From positions 1-64,000 of the forward strand of contig JAPLEB010000054.1 of the NCBI GenBank assembly GCA_026391555.1: DNA of 64,000 nucleotides, in the 5' to 3' direction. Made by a program: the position numbers and the translations under genes. This document shows positions 47,864-56,376 of the stretch, in pieces (position 1 is the first letter of the stretch; the number at the start of each line of letters is the position of its first letter). The notes beneath the pieces are model-generated. The model was not told where the DNA came from, ran no database searches, and saw only the letters and a program-made list of their open reading frames with translations. The stretch comes from Bacteroidia bacterium. GTDB lineage: Bacteria; Bacteroidota; Bacteroidia; Bacteroidales; VadinHA17.

Positions 47864-50101
47864 TTATTGTTCAAGTGTTACATTATAAACCCTTGATTTT
47901 GTAATTGGAACCTCTTTGGCCTTGTATCCTTTAGCACTGATAAGAAGAACTTCTGAGCCCTCGGGTATTTCAAATTTATATTGACCCTTAGCATTTGCAA
48001 GGTTCTCTGCTGCCGTGTCTTTTACCCTGACTGAAGCGTACGACAAAGGTTGTCCGGCTACATTTGTTATAACCCCCTTAATCTCATTGGGATTGATCCC
48101 TTTCTTAACCAGAGCTTCGAAATCACGGATATAATTCAATGTGCTTTTCGCAGAAGTATTCACAGGATCGATAGCAAGAATTTTATTGTAAGCATCTGCT
48201 GCCTTTGCCAGATAAGAAAGTCTTCCTTCAATAGTTTTTTCATTACCGGCCATCCTTGTTTCAAGTGAGCCTAACCCATTATATCCCTTGATCTTATACT
48301 CCTTGCTGTTGGGATTCAGAGAAATTATCCTGTTATAATAATCTTTCGATTTATTATAGTTATCGTTCATCATATAGTAATAACCGAGATAACCGGAAGC
48401 TTCTATTATTTCAGCTTCATTCTTAGCAGAATCAGCCTGCGCAACATAAATAAGTTTTTCAAACTTCGGTTTTGCAAGTCCAAGTTTTGAGTCGGGATCC
48501 ATTTTGGAATATGTTCTGGCAATTAAAAGATATGCAGGTATGTAATTCGGAGATTTCATAAGTACTACATTAAACAACGAGTCGGCTGTTGTATATTTCT
48601 CACCATTATAATATGCTTTCCCGATCTGCATGTAATCATCAATCTTTTCATTATTTGGGTCAATCATCTTGGTCCAGGTTTTTGCAGCGCCTTCGTAACG
48701 CCTGAATGTATAATAGTTACTGGCTATTTCACTTAGTAAGGCTCTGTCCCTGGGTTTTAAATTGAGTACCTTGGCATATTCACCAAATGCCCTGTCAATC
48801 TCAGTATTGGCATTTATCAGTTCGGCTTTGAGCCTGGCGACTTTGGTTGTAAGGTCGTTAACTCCAACCTTGATCTTTGCCTTTTCAGCAGTTGAAGCAG
48901 CTGCATATCTTGATTTTTCTTTTTCAAGCTGTTGTTCAAGACCGCTGAGTTCATCAACCATCTTCGGGTAATTCTGGTTTTTCTTCACGAGTATCCTGGC
49001 CATATAATGATAGTCTTTCCACAGAATCCTTTCAGGTGCAACCGTTCTGAATAGTTCTTCCATATAAGAAAGCGCCTTGTTGTAATCTGGTGGAGTTTTC
49101 TCAAAACTTGAGTAACCGGCAATACGGTTCATGTATGTTCTTGATTTGTCGACGGCAAGTATCTCCTCAACATTTTTAATTACTTCATCATAATCCTTTG
49201 CATAGAAAAGTGATTTTACATACAGGATTTTTGCAGGTATATTGCCAGCGGTCAGTTCGAGGTATTTATTAAAATTTTCTTTCGACTTATCAAGCTTTTG
49301 TGCGAGCCAGTAAACCTGACCAAGTTCACGATATGCGGGAGCATAATTTGAATTGAGTTCTATTGCTTCTTCAAAATAAGGAATTGCCGATGATAGAGCA
49401 CGCCCTTTAACATAAATGTTACCAATTTTCATGTTTGCTGTTGGTGACTGAGGATCGGCGAACTGGGCCTGATTATAAAGCGCAATTGCCTTGGAACCGT
49501 CATTTACAAGTATATAAATATCACCGGCAACAAGATAAACGTCCCGGCTTTTGTTATCAATCTTAATAGCTTCTCTTATGAGAGGTAATGCTACTGCTGT
49601 ATCAACCTCTCCGTCCTTAATATATGATTCAGCAATCTTTGCGAGTGTAAATGCGTAATCTTTGGCAGGAGGTACAATCTTTTTGATGGTTTTATAGGGG
49701 AGGAGAAAACTTTTTGCTTTTGTTCGCATTTCTGTAGCCGTCTTGTCATCACCAAGGTAGTAAGCTACTTTTGCAAGTCCAATATAGTTAAGCGGATCAT
49801 TTGGGTTTGCCTCAACACCTTTCTGATATATCTCCTTGGCAGATTTTGTGGCTAAGGTCAATGAATTGGAGATTGTATCGGCAAAATAATCCAGAAGATA
49901 ATTCTCACCTAAAAAGAAATAATTTTTGCTGTTTGCAGGCTCTTTCCGGATTAATTGCTGCAATATTGCTTCAGCTTTGTCATACTGTTCGCTTCGGGTA
50001 AGAAGTGTAGCTGCATCTAAATCCTGCGCATGAATTTCAATTGTAAAAACTGTTAATATTACTGCCAGTAATAATGCTGGTCTTAAAATAAAACGTTTCA
50101 T
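47864..50101 (-). CDS. TPR protein with C-terminal carboxypeptidase-regulatory-like domain
   Basis: A 745-residue exported protein. A signal peptide ends near residue 25 (TIEIHAQ). Residues 30-640 are mainly TPR units; a coiled-coil-like stretch lies near 385-435 (LEQQLEKEKSRYAAA). Residues 675-745 form a carboxypeptidase-regulatory-like beta-sandwich (IKGVITNVAGQPLSYASVRV), a domain usual in Bacteroidota envelope proteins. It lies between the PstS-like gene and exbB on the same strand and probably belongs to the same Ton-linked locus. Likely a periplasmic or outer-membrane-associated scaffold; no partner is proven. Confidence 0.85.
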   Translation of the reverse strand: MKRFILRPALLLAVILTVFTIEIHAQDLDAATLLTRSEQYDKAEAILQQLIRKEPANSKNYFFLGENYLLDYFADTISNSLTLATKSAKEIYQKGVEANPNDPLNYIGLAKVAYYLGDDKTATEMRTKAKSFLLPYKTIKKIVPPAKDYAFTLAKIAESYIKDGEVDTAVALPLIREAIKIDNKSRDVYLVAGDIYILVNDGSKAIALYNQAQFADPQSPTANMKIGNIYVKGRALSSAIPYFEEAIELNSNYAPAYRELGQVYWLAQKLDKSKENFNKYLELTAGNIPAKILYVKSLFYAKDYDEVIKNVEEILAVDKSRTYMNRIAGYSSFEKTPPDYNKALSYMEELFRTVAPERILWKDYHYMARILVKKNQNYPKMVDELSGLEQQLEKEKSRYAAASTAEKAKIKVGVNDLTTKVARLKAELINANTEIDRAFGEYAKVLNLKPRDRALLSEIASNYYTFRRYEGAAKTWTKMIDPNNEKIDDYMQIGKAYYNGEKYTTADSLFNVVLMKSPNYIPAYLLIARTYSKMDPDSKLGLAKPKFEKLIYVAQADSAKNEAEIIEASGYLGYYYMMNDNYNKSKDYYNRIISLNPNSKEYKIKGYNGLGSLETRMAGNEKTIEGRLSYLAKAADAYNKILAIDPVNTSAKSTLNYIRDFEALVKKGINPNEIKGVITNVAGQPLSYASVRVKDTAAENLANAKGQYKFEIPEGSEVLLISAKGYKAKEVPITKSRVYNVTLEQ

Positions 50102-50135
50102 AGTTATTAATATTTTATGTCAATTATAGTATTAA

Positions 50136-50219
50136 TTTCTCATTTCTAATTCCTAATTTCTAATTTCTAATTCCTAATTCCTAATTCCTCATTCCTCATT
50201 CCTAATTTCTAATTCCTAG
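50136..50219. repeat. Twelve-unit heptanucleotide tandem repeat
   Basis: Twelve consecutive 7-base units of consensus TTYCTMA on the plus strand (TTTCTCA, TTTCTAA, TTCCTAA and so on, ending TTCCTAG), with no insertion or deletion. The last unit contains the reverse complement of the stop codon of the PstS-like gene (50216-50218), so the array is in register with that stop codon. It lies between the PstS-like gene and the TPR gene. Confidence 0.92.
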
Positions 50220-51139
50220 TGCCTGATCTGCACCAACCTTATCGGCATTGTTGCAGGTACAAGTCCCGATTTAAGAACTATTCTCTGTCCCTGCTCTCCA
50301 CATGCCCAGTTTATGAAACCTGAACCCAATCCTGCAAATGTCTCTCTCGAAATAAGATAGATATCCCTTACAAAAGGATAATCTTTGGTAAAAATAAAAC
50401 CCTGGTGAGGACGATAATAGCTACCGTCATTTATATATTGCTGTGAAATAGCAACTACATTGATTTTATTAATAAAACTCAAGCTGAGAGAATCATCTTT
50501 ATCACTTATCCAGTTAACACTTACAATACCAAGAGCTTCAGGATTCCTTGAAACAAAATCGATAACTTCAGCATTATTGTCAACAGCAAAGAAATTACTT
50601 GATAATGAGTCTTTTATTTCAAAAAGTTCTTTAAAATATCTGATGTTTCCGGATTTGGTATTATCAAAAATAACACGAATGTCACCAAGCTTTGATTTTG
50701 GATTGATATCGTTCCAATTGCTTATCTTACCAAGGAAAATATCTTTGACTGTATTATATTTAATAAGTGTGTCTTTGTTTGCCTTATTTGTAACTATTGC
50801 AAGTGCGTCAGATGCATATGTTGAAGTACGGGCAATTATCTGAGTGTCACGAAGGTATTGTATCTGATAATCCGTAAGTTTTTTGCTGGTAACAATTACT
50901 TTAACTGAATCATTCATGAAATCATTTATTACATCGTACTCCGGCTTATACTCAGGTTTGATTTTTGCATTACCATATAAATGTGTGAATGTAAATACTT
51001 CAGCATCAATAAGAGGTTGGAATGATTCATCAACTGAAATCCTGATATTCCCCCTTGTGGGTGTTTCATTAGGTACTGATTTACTACCACCGGTACATGA
51101 TACCAGAATAAGCAGGGATCCTATTAAAGAATAACGCAT
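50216..51139 (-). CDS. PstS-like phosphate-binding lipoprotein
   Basis: A 307-residue substrate-binding protein of the PBP-II/PstS type. The chosen ATG 51139 gives a lipoprotein signal peptide MRYSLIGSLLILVSC with the cysteine at residue 15. The upstream start at 51250 has no signal peptide and was rejected. Family marks: NIRISVDESFQPLI near the mature N-terminus, TYASDALAIVTNK, and the LGKISNWNDINP segment. No pstC, pstA or pstB is in the window, so it may serve the Ton locus rather than an ABC importer. Its stop codon lies inside the heptamer array. Confidence 0.85.
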   Translation of the reverse strand: MRYSLIGSLLILVSCTGGSKSVPNETPTRGNIRISVDESFQPLIDAEVFTFTHLYGNAKIKPEYKPEYDVINDFMNDSVKVIVTSKKLTDYQIQYLRDTQIIARTSTYASDALAIVTNKANKDTLIKYNTVKDIFLGKISNWNDINPKSKLGDIRVIFDNTKSGNIRYFKELFEIKDSLSSNFFAVDNNAEVIDFVSRNPEALGIVSVNWISDKDDSLSLSFINKINVVAISQQYINDGSYYRPHQGFIFTKDYPFVRDIYLISRETFAGLGSGFINWACGEQGQRIVLKSGLVPATMPIRLVQIRH

Positions 51140-51371
51140 GTTCGATATAAAATTATGACTCGTATATCTGCCCACTACATTACAGATCGTGGAATATTTA
51201 TTTAGGCACGCAATATTAATGAAATTTTGAATAACTGATACTCTGTTCATATTCTTAAAATTTTGACAAGGTTAAATTATTTTCCATAAGAATCACTGCA
51301 AAGTGCATGCCAGGGAGAACATGAAAAATGAATAATCTTTTCTTAAAAGAATCTTTAATGCAAAAAGAGAT

Positions 51372-51605
51372 TCACTCCTTGTTTTTATCTTCTGTAAAGA
51401 AAACCTCAACGATTTTAACATATGCTCTATATGCCCTGTACAAGCCGAAAAAGATAAAAGTTGTTCCCATAATGACCCTCAGAGCCTTGTCAATATAACT
51501 CAGACCAGCAAAGAATAGAAGATAACTGCCTATACCCAGATAAAAAAACACCATAAAAATTGAGAAAATGGCGGTCACCTGTTGTAATATTCTGTTTTCA
51601 TTCAT
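51372..51605 (-). CDS. Small two-helix membrane protein of unknown function
   Basis: A 77-residue protein with two hydrophobic helices (about 9-33 and 40-60) and a charged C-terminus (FFTEDKNKE). It starts with ATG and is on the same strand as its neighbours. The family is not recognised; small proteins of this kind occur next to PstS-like/TPR genes in Bacteroidota. Codon pattern and composition look like a real gene rather than a shadow frame. Confidence 0.65.
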   Translation of the reverse strand: MNENRILQQVTAIFSIFMVFFYLGIGSYLLFFAGLSYIDKALRVIMGTTFIFFGLYRAYRAYVKIVEVFFTEDKNKE

Positions 51606-51705
51606 ACCAAATAATTTTGGTGTTAAATAAACAAAAAATCAATTGATTATCAAAAAAAATCAATATTGTCCTTACGATCGAAAAAACAGGCCAAAAGGAT
51701 CGCTA

Positions 51706-52914
51706 TTATCTAAATAGTAGTGAGCAGTCACCATAGCTTAAAAATCTGAAACCATTTTCAAGAGCGAAGACGTAAATTCCTTTCCAGTTTTTTCCTATCC
51801 AGGCTGATATAAGAAGAAGCAGAGTACTTCGCGGCTGATGGAAATTAGTGATCATTCCGTTTATCATTCTGAAATCATATCCGGGGATAATCATTATATT
51901 GGTCGAAGCATTAATATAAGATAAATTACGCTCTCTCAGAAGGTTTAATAAGGCTTCCATAGATTCCTTTACTGATACATTTGTCTCCATATAATATGCT
52001 TCCCATTGCCCCAGAGAAAGCTCAGACCTGCAACCTGACGGATTATGAATTAGCTTAACTCCCAACCAATACAAACTCTCAAGAGTTCTGACCGATGTTG
52101 TACCTACCGGAATGATTTTCCCCTGATTATCAAGTAGTAATTCAATTGTCTTCGCCGTTACAAAGAAATGTTCACAATGCATTTCGTGATCAGAAATGTT
52201 TTTCGATTTTACCGGTTTAAAAGTACCAGCGCCAACATGAAGAGTCACTTCAACTGATTTTATTCCTTTTTCTTTAAGCTTTTCAAACACGTTATATGTA
52301 AAATGTAAGCCGGCCGTTGGCGCTGCGACAGATCCTTTAATTCTGGAATATATTGTCTGGTATCTGTCAATGTCATCTGCATCATCATCTCTATTGATAT
52401 AAGGTGGGAGAGGAATATGACCTGTTGCTTCAATTACTTCGCCAAAACTAATACCCTTACTGTTCCAATTGAACCTGATCCTCCTAGACTCGCCTTCAGG
52501 TTGAAGCTTTTCTGCTGTCAGTTCATATTCCTTCCCGCGGTAAATAAAGGGTGTAATGATTTTTTCGCCCTTCCATTTTTTAAGGTTACCTATAATACAT
52601 TTCCATTCAACCGGTTCTCTCGAATTAAATGATAATTCATATTCAAAAGGTGAAAGAGGCTCAAGGCAAAGAACCTCAATAGAAGCTCCAGTCTCTTTAC
52701 GAAAAAGAATACGGGCACGTATTACACGTGTATTATTAAAAACCAGGAGGGAATCTGAAGGGAGATAATCATCTAAGTTCCTGAATATGTCTTTAGATAT
52801 TTTGTCCTCCTCATAAACAAGTAGCTGCGACATATCTCTTTCATTAACAGGATACTGGGCTATCCTTTCCAAAGGAAGGTCATAATCATAATCATTAAGG
52901 TCAATATCTCTCAT
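51706..52914 (-). CDS. queA: S-adenosylmethionine:tRNA ribosyltransferase-isomerase
   Basis: Transfers the ribosyl group of SAM to preQ1-modified tRNA, making epoxyqueuosine. Family marks: LPLERIAQYPVNERDMSQLLV near the N-terminus, DSLLVFNNTRVIRARI, VAAPTAGLHFT, VTLHVGAGTFKPV, and FHQPRSTLLLLISAWIG. The frame extends to a TTG at 52929, but ATG 52914 (402 aa) gives the standard start. At 402 aa it is longer than the 350-360 residues of many QueA. The upstream region is a low-complexity tract with 7-base period. No other queuosine gene is adjacent. Confidence 0.92.
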   Translation of the reverse strand: MRDIDLNDYDYDLPLERIAQYPVNERDMSQLLVYEEDKISKDIFRNLDDYLPSDSLLVFNNTRVIRARILFRKETGASIEVLCLEPLSPFEYELSFNSREPVEWKCIIGNLKKWKGEKIITPFIYRGKEYELTAEKLQPEGESRRIRFNWNSKGISFGEVIEATGHIPLPPYINRDDDADDIDRYQTIYSRIKGSVAAPTAGLHFTYNVFEKLKEKGIKSVEVTLHVGAGTFKPVKSKNISDHEMHCEHFFVTAKTIELLLDNQGKIIPVGTTSVRTLESLYWLGVKLIHNPSGCRSELSLGQWEAYYMETNVSVKESMEALLNLLRERNLSYINASTNIMIIPGYDFRMINGMITNFHQPRSTLLLLISAWIGKNWKGIYVFALENGFRFLSYGDCSLLFR

Positions 52915-52977
52915 TTTCTTTTTCCCCAACGCTTCGCTCTGGGTCTACGCTTCGCTTCGACTTTTGTCTTTTATCTT
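52915..52977 (-). repeat. Heptamer-period tract upstream of queA
   Basis: On the minus strand the region before the ATG reads AAGATAA, AAGACAA, AAGTCGA, AGCGAAG, then less regular units up to TGGGGAA, AAAGAAA. AGCGAAGCGT occurs twice, 18 bases apart. Only the first three units are clearly repetitive, so this is a weaker example. Confidence 0.45.
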
Positions 52978-53039
52978 AAATATTAAGCCGGGCAAAAATA
53001 ACCATTATTATAAGGTATATTCAATTTGCCGCAAATTAT

Positions 53040-53047
53040 TACCTTTG
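53040..53047 (+). promoter_or_regulatory. -7 box of rnpB
   Basis: TACCTTTG matches TAnnTTTG exactly, placing the start of transcription near 53052, which agrees with the 5' end of the RNase P RNA helix P1. Confidence 0.65.
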
Positions 53048-53050
53048 CAT

Positions 53051-53452
53051 CGCAGCAGGTTGTTCCATCGTCCCGTCCCGATAATTATCGGGATATCGGG
53101 AAGGAAAGTCCGGGCAACACAGAGCGCCATACTTCCTAACGGGAAGATATCCGCGAGGGTATAGTAGTGTAACAGAAAATAACCGTCCCGTTTTTACCTG
53201 GTAAAACCGGGATAAGGGTGAAAAGGTGAGGTAAGAGCTTACCGGTCCGGGTGGCAACATCAGGAGCCGTACGCCTTATGGGTTGAAAGACCATGTATAC
53301 CGGCGATAAGGGCTGCTCGTCCGATGCCGGGGGGTGGGTCGTATGATCCCGACAGTGATGTCGGGACAAGATAAATGATGGAAACCGGTTTTATTTTCTT
53401 TCGAAGAGACCAAAACCGTACAGAAACCGGCTTACAGGCCAGCTGCATTATA
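53051..53452 (+). ncRNA. rnpB: RNase P RNA (class A)
   Basis: The catalytic RNA that matures tRNA 5' ends. Conserved blocks in order: GGAAAGTCCGGGC near 53103, ACAGAAAATAACCG near 53172, GGTAAGAGCTTACCGG near 53230, GGTGGCAAC near 53250, ATGGAAACCGG near 53378, and ACAGAAACCGGCTTA near 53420. The 5' GCAGC (53052-53056) pairs with GCTGC (53442-53446) as helix P1. Length is about 400 bases. The P3 hairpin region contains an 18-base perfect palindrome (53076-53093). A terminator follows directly. Ends are approximate to a few bases. Confidence 0.95.
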
Positions 53453-53455
53453 CAG

Positions 53456-53480
53456 AGACGCCCAATTTGGGCGTCTTTAT
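53456..53480 (+). terminator. Terminator of rnpB
   Basis: Stem AGACGCCCA (53456-53464) pairs with TGGGCGTCT (53468-53476) around ATT, followed by TTATTTCTTT. The stem is strong, the T-run short. It lies immediately after the RNA. Confidence 0.85.
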
Positions 53481-53499
53481 TTCTTTAATAAAATAAATG

Positions 53500-53844
53500 T
53501 TATAAATTGATAATCATATAGTTATTTAAGCCCCCTCTGGAGGGTTCACTTGAACCCATCATAGGATTCATCGTATATCCCATTTCTCCGTCAAACACAG
53601 ATACCATGTCCTGTCCGCTGAAACTGTAAGTAACCTTAATCTTATTTGGGTTTTTCATATACATTATCATCGGCATTTCCATTCCCATGGCTGACATCTT
53701 ACCTGTTATCTTAATAGACTTAACACTGGCAAGTTTATCAGATTTCATAGCAACTGAATAGTTCTTCATAATCTCATCTTATGTCTGAGCATTTTTGATA
53801 GTGACTGCAATAAGTCCTGTAAGAAAGAATATTATTTGTTTCAT
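53500..53844 (-). pseudogene. Decayed LolA-like outer-membrane lipoprotein-sorting gene
   Basis: Reading from ATG 53844: a 21-residue signal-like peptide (MKQIIFFLTGLIAVTIKNAQT), an in-frame TAA at 53781-53779, then the same frame continues as DEIMKNYSVAMKSDKLASVK and on through ITGKMSAMGMEMPM and VFDGEMGYTMNPMMGSSEP. This is the N-terminal third of a Bacteroidota LolA-like protein (usual length about 240 aa). After SSEP the frame runs into unrelated residues and stops at 53500 beside the rnpB terminator, so the 3' two-thirds are missing. A lone ATG at 53769 could restart an 89-residue product, but it would lack the signal peptide. A sequencing error could explain the TAA but not the truncation. 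Confidence 0.75.
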
Positions 53845-53869
53845 TTTATTGGTTTTATAACTTATATAT

Positions 53870-54697
53870 TTAAAAGGAATTAATTGTTTTCCTTAATGCA
53901 ACGAGCTTACTTAATAGTTTATTCATTTCAGAGAGCTTCAGCATATTTGCTCCATCCGATTTGGCGACAGCAGGATTGGGATGAGTTTCAATGAAGATAC
54001 CATCGGCCCCGACACTTATAGCAGCTTTGCCGATTGTTTCTATCATCTCAGGTCTGCCACCGGATATGCCTTCCTCCTGGTTGGGTTGCTGCAGGGAATG
54101 GGTTATATCCATAATTACAGGAACCCCAATCTTCTGCATTACCGGAATATTTCTGAAATCAACAATAATATCCTGATAGCCGAACATATTTCCCCTGTCG
54201 GTAAGCAAAATATTGCTGTTTCCCGACTCTCTGACCTTCTCCACCGCAAACCTCATGGATGATCCGGATAAAAACTGACCTTTCTTGATATTGACCCACT
54301 TTCCTGTTTTTGCAGCTGCTGCCAGCAGATCAGTCTGCCTGCACAGAAAGGCAGGTATCTGAAGAATATCAACATACTCGGCAGCCATGCCCGCTTCTTC
54401 TGGGTTATGTATATCGGTTATAACCGGAACAGAATACTTTCTTCTGACGTCAGAAAGTATTTTTAGCGCCTTAATATCTCCAATTCCTGTAAAAGAATCA
54501 CCCTTGGACCTGTTTGCTTTTCTGTATGATGATTTAAATACAAAGGGAATCTTGTATTTTTCAGATAACATTATGAGGTGTTCTGCAGTTTCAAATACAA
54601 CCTCTTCACTTTCAACAACACAGGGTCCGGCAATCAAAAGAAAATTGCCCGAATCGCTGAATTTTATTCCCGGAATATTTATATAAGCTTTCGACAT
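53870..54697 (-). CDS. kdsA: 3-deoxy-8-phosphooctulonate synthase (KDO8P synthase)
   Basis: Condenses PEP with arabinose 5-phosphate in lipopolysaccharide inner-core synthesis. The protein has 275 aa. Marks: IAGPCVVESEE near 22, FKSSYRKANRSKGDSF near 54-69, DRGNMFGYQDIIVDFRN near 168, DITHSLQQPNQE, and FIETHPNP. The Cys in GPCVVES, with His, Glu and Asp in the later segments, indicates the metal-dependent class, in contrast to the metal-free E. coli enzyme with Asn there. It has no adjacent kds genes. Confidence 0.95.
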   Translation of the reverse strand: MSKAYINIPGIKFSDSGNFLLIAGPCVVESEEVVFETAEHLIMLSEKYKIPFVFKSSYRKANRSKGDSFTGIGDIKALKILSDVRRKYSVPVITDIHNPEEAGMAAEYVDILQIPAFLCRQTDLLAAAAKTGKWVNIKKGQFLSGSSMRFAVEKVRESGNSNILLTDRGNMFGYQDIIVDFRNIPVMQKIGVPVIMDITHSLQQPNQEEGISGGRPEMIETIGKAAISVGADGIFIETHPNPAVAKSDGANMLKLSEMNKLLSKLVALRKTINSF

Positions 54698-54750
54698 ATC
54701 AAAACAAAGTTAAATAATTATTTAGTAAAGCTAAACAGCCTTTTTGTTTT

Positions 54751-54783
54751 TCTCTGTGAATTATCTGTGACTCTCTGTGTAAC
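54751..54783. repeat. Short CTGTG-word repeat near the rarA end
   Basis: TCTCTGTGAAT, TATCTGTGACT and CTCTGTGTAAC recur with about 11-base spacing between kdsA and rarA. This is a short, imperfect low-complexity tract with no evident function. The spacing is not the seven bases seen at the other tracts. Confidence 0.4.
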
Positions 54784-54817
54784 AAAATAATAGGAACTTA
54801 TACAGGGAATCATAAAG

Positions 54818-56122
54818 TCACTTTTTATCATAATTGTATATATCCTTCCAGATGACAGATAGTTTTTTTCTGATTTCTTCCTCTTTGGAATTTACTCCTG
54901 GATCATAAAATACTGTCCCCTTGATTTCTTCCGGAAGAAAATTATCCGGCACAAAATTTCCTGAATAACTGTGAGCATATTTGTACTCTTTTCCATACCC
55001 CAGGTTTTTCATTAGTTTTGTCGGAGCATTTCTTATATGTAATGGAACCGGCAGATCACCTTCGCTTTTAACTGTTCCGATGGCATCCTCAATTGCCATA
55101 TAGGAGGAATTACTTTTTTGAGAGGTTGCCAGATAAATTGCTGCCTCAGATAGAATAATTCTCGATTCCGGCCATCCGATTACATTTACAGCTTCAAAAC
55201 AGGCTTGAGCAAGCAGCAAAGCATTCGGATTGGCCAGACCGATATCCTCAGCGGCAAGTATCAGCATACGTCTTGCAATAAATTTAGGGTCCTCGCCTCC
55301 TTCAACCATGCGGGCCAGCCAATATACAGCGGCATTCGGATCACTTCCCCTGAGCGATTTTATGAATGCAGAAATAATATCATAATGCTGTTCTCCATTC
55401 TTATCGTAAAGAGCAAGGTTCTTCTGAACGTGTTTTAAAACCTTTTCATTATCAATAATAATTTTTTCAGAAGAGGTTTCATCAGCTTCTGAACTTACAA
55501 CCAGTTCAAGTGCATTATAGAGTTTTCGTGCATCACCACCTGAAACACGAATAAAGGCTTCATATTCTGTGATCTCAATATTGTAAACCGAAAGATAGCT
55601 GTCCTTTTTAAGAGCTTTATTTACTAATTTAACTAGTTCCTCTTCTGTCAAAGGTTTCATAATATATACCTGGCAACGTGAAAGAAGAGGAGAAATAACC
55701 TCGAAGGAAGGATTCTCTGTTGTTGCTCCAATAAGGGTTATAACGCCCTGTTCAACTGCACTCAGGAGAGAATCTTGTTGTGACTTATTAAATCGGTGTA
55801 TCTCATCAATAAACAGAATTGGATTTGGCTGGTTAAAAAATTGCTGTTTTTTTGCTTTTTCAATTGTCTCCCTTACATCCTTAACGCCTGAATGTACAGC
55901 ACTAAGGTGAAAGAATGGCCTTTTCAGAGTATTCGCTATTATACCGGCAAGAGTGGTCTTGCCAACTCCCGGAGGCCCCCATAAAATGAAAGATGGAATA
56001 TTCCCCGATTCAATAACCTTTCTTAAAACAGCATTTTTACCTACAAGATGCTCCTGCCCGCAGAATTCTGCAAGTCCTTTTGGTCTGAGCCTTTCAGCAA
56101 GTGGTTGATTTGGCAGCATCAT
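54818..56122 (-). CDS. rarA: Replication-associated recombination protein A (RarA/MgsA)
   Basis: A clamp-loader-like AAA+ ATPase acting at stalled replication forks. The Walker A GPPGVGKTTLAG is near residue 49 and the Walker B ILFIDEIHRFNKSQQD near 103. Sensor and arginine-finger segments follow (LIGATTENPSFEVISPLLSR). The C-terminal MgsA domain includes RGSDPNAAVYWLARM. The longer frame to 56185 begins with a non-family sequence. ATG 56122 or 56119 gives the standard MMLPNQPLAERLRP start (434 aa). Confidence 0.95.
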   Translation of the reverse strand: MMLPNQPLAERLRPKGLAEFCGQEHLVGKNAVLRKVIESGNIPSFILWGPPGVGKTTLAGIIANTLKRPFFHLSAVHSGVKDVRETIEKAKKQQFFNQPNPILFIDEIHRFNKSQQDSLLSAVEQGVITLIGATTENPSFEVISPLLSRCQVYIMKPLTEEELVKLVNKALKKDSYLSVYNIEITEYEAFIRVSGGDARKLYNALELVVSSEADETSSEKIIIDNEKVLKHVQKNLALYDKNGEQHYDIISAFIKSLRGSDPNAAVYWLARMVEGGEDPKFIARRMLILAAEDIGLANPNALLLAQACFEAVNVIGWPESRIILSEAAIYLATSQKSNSSYMAIEDAIGTVKSEGDLPVPLHIRNAPTKLMKNLGYGKEYKYAHSYSGNFVPDNFLPEEIKGTVFYDPGVNSKEEEIRKKLSVIWKDIYNYDKK

Positions 56123-56376
56123 AAAATTGTTTGCGTAAATGTAATAAAAACAATTAAAGAATGCTGAGCTCGATGACTCCGACAATAGTCGAAAAAGAGT
56201 TAATAATTCATCATGTGGATACTAACAGTTTTTGCGGTTCAATAATTTTTATTAAATTGCATCAAATTTATTTTCATTAAAATAAATAAATTAATACTTT
56301 TAGCAATTGAAATTAGTATTTTGGTTATAATCCGATTATAGACATTGTATTTGAATACATTCAGATATATTCAGTT

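Noticed and set aside
50136..50219. CRISPR array
   Set aside because: Units are 7 bases with no spacers; a CRISPR would need 20-40 base repeats separated by unique spacers.
53039..53448. Several short open frames over 53.0-53.45 kb
   Set aside because: The region is RNase P RNA, which explains the absence of proper genes; the frames are accidental.
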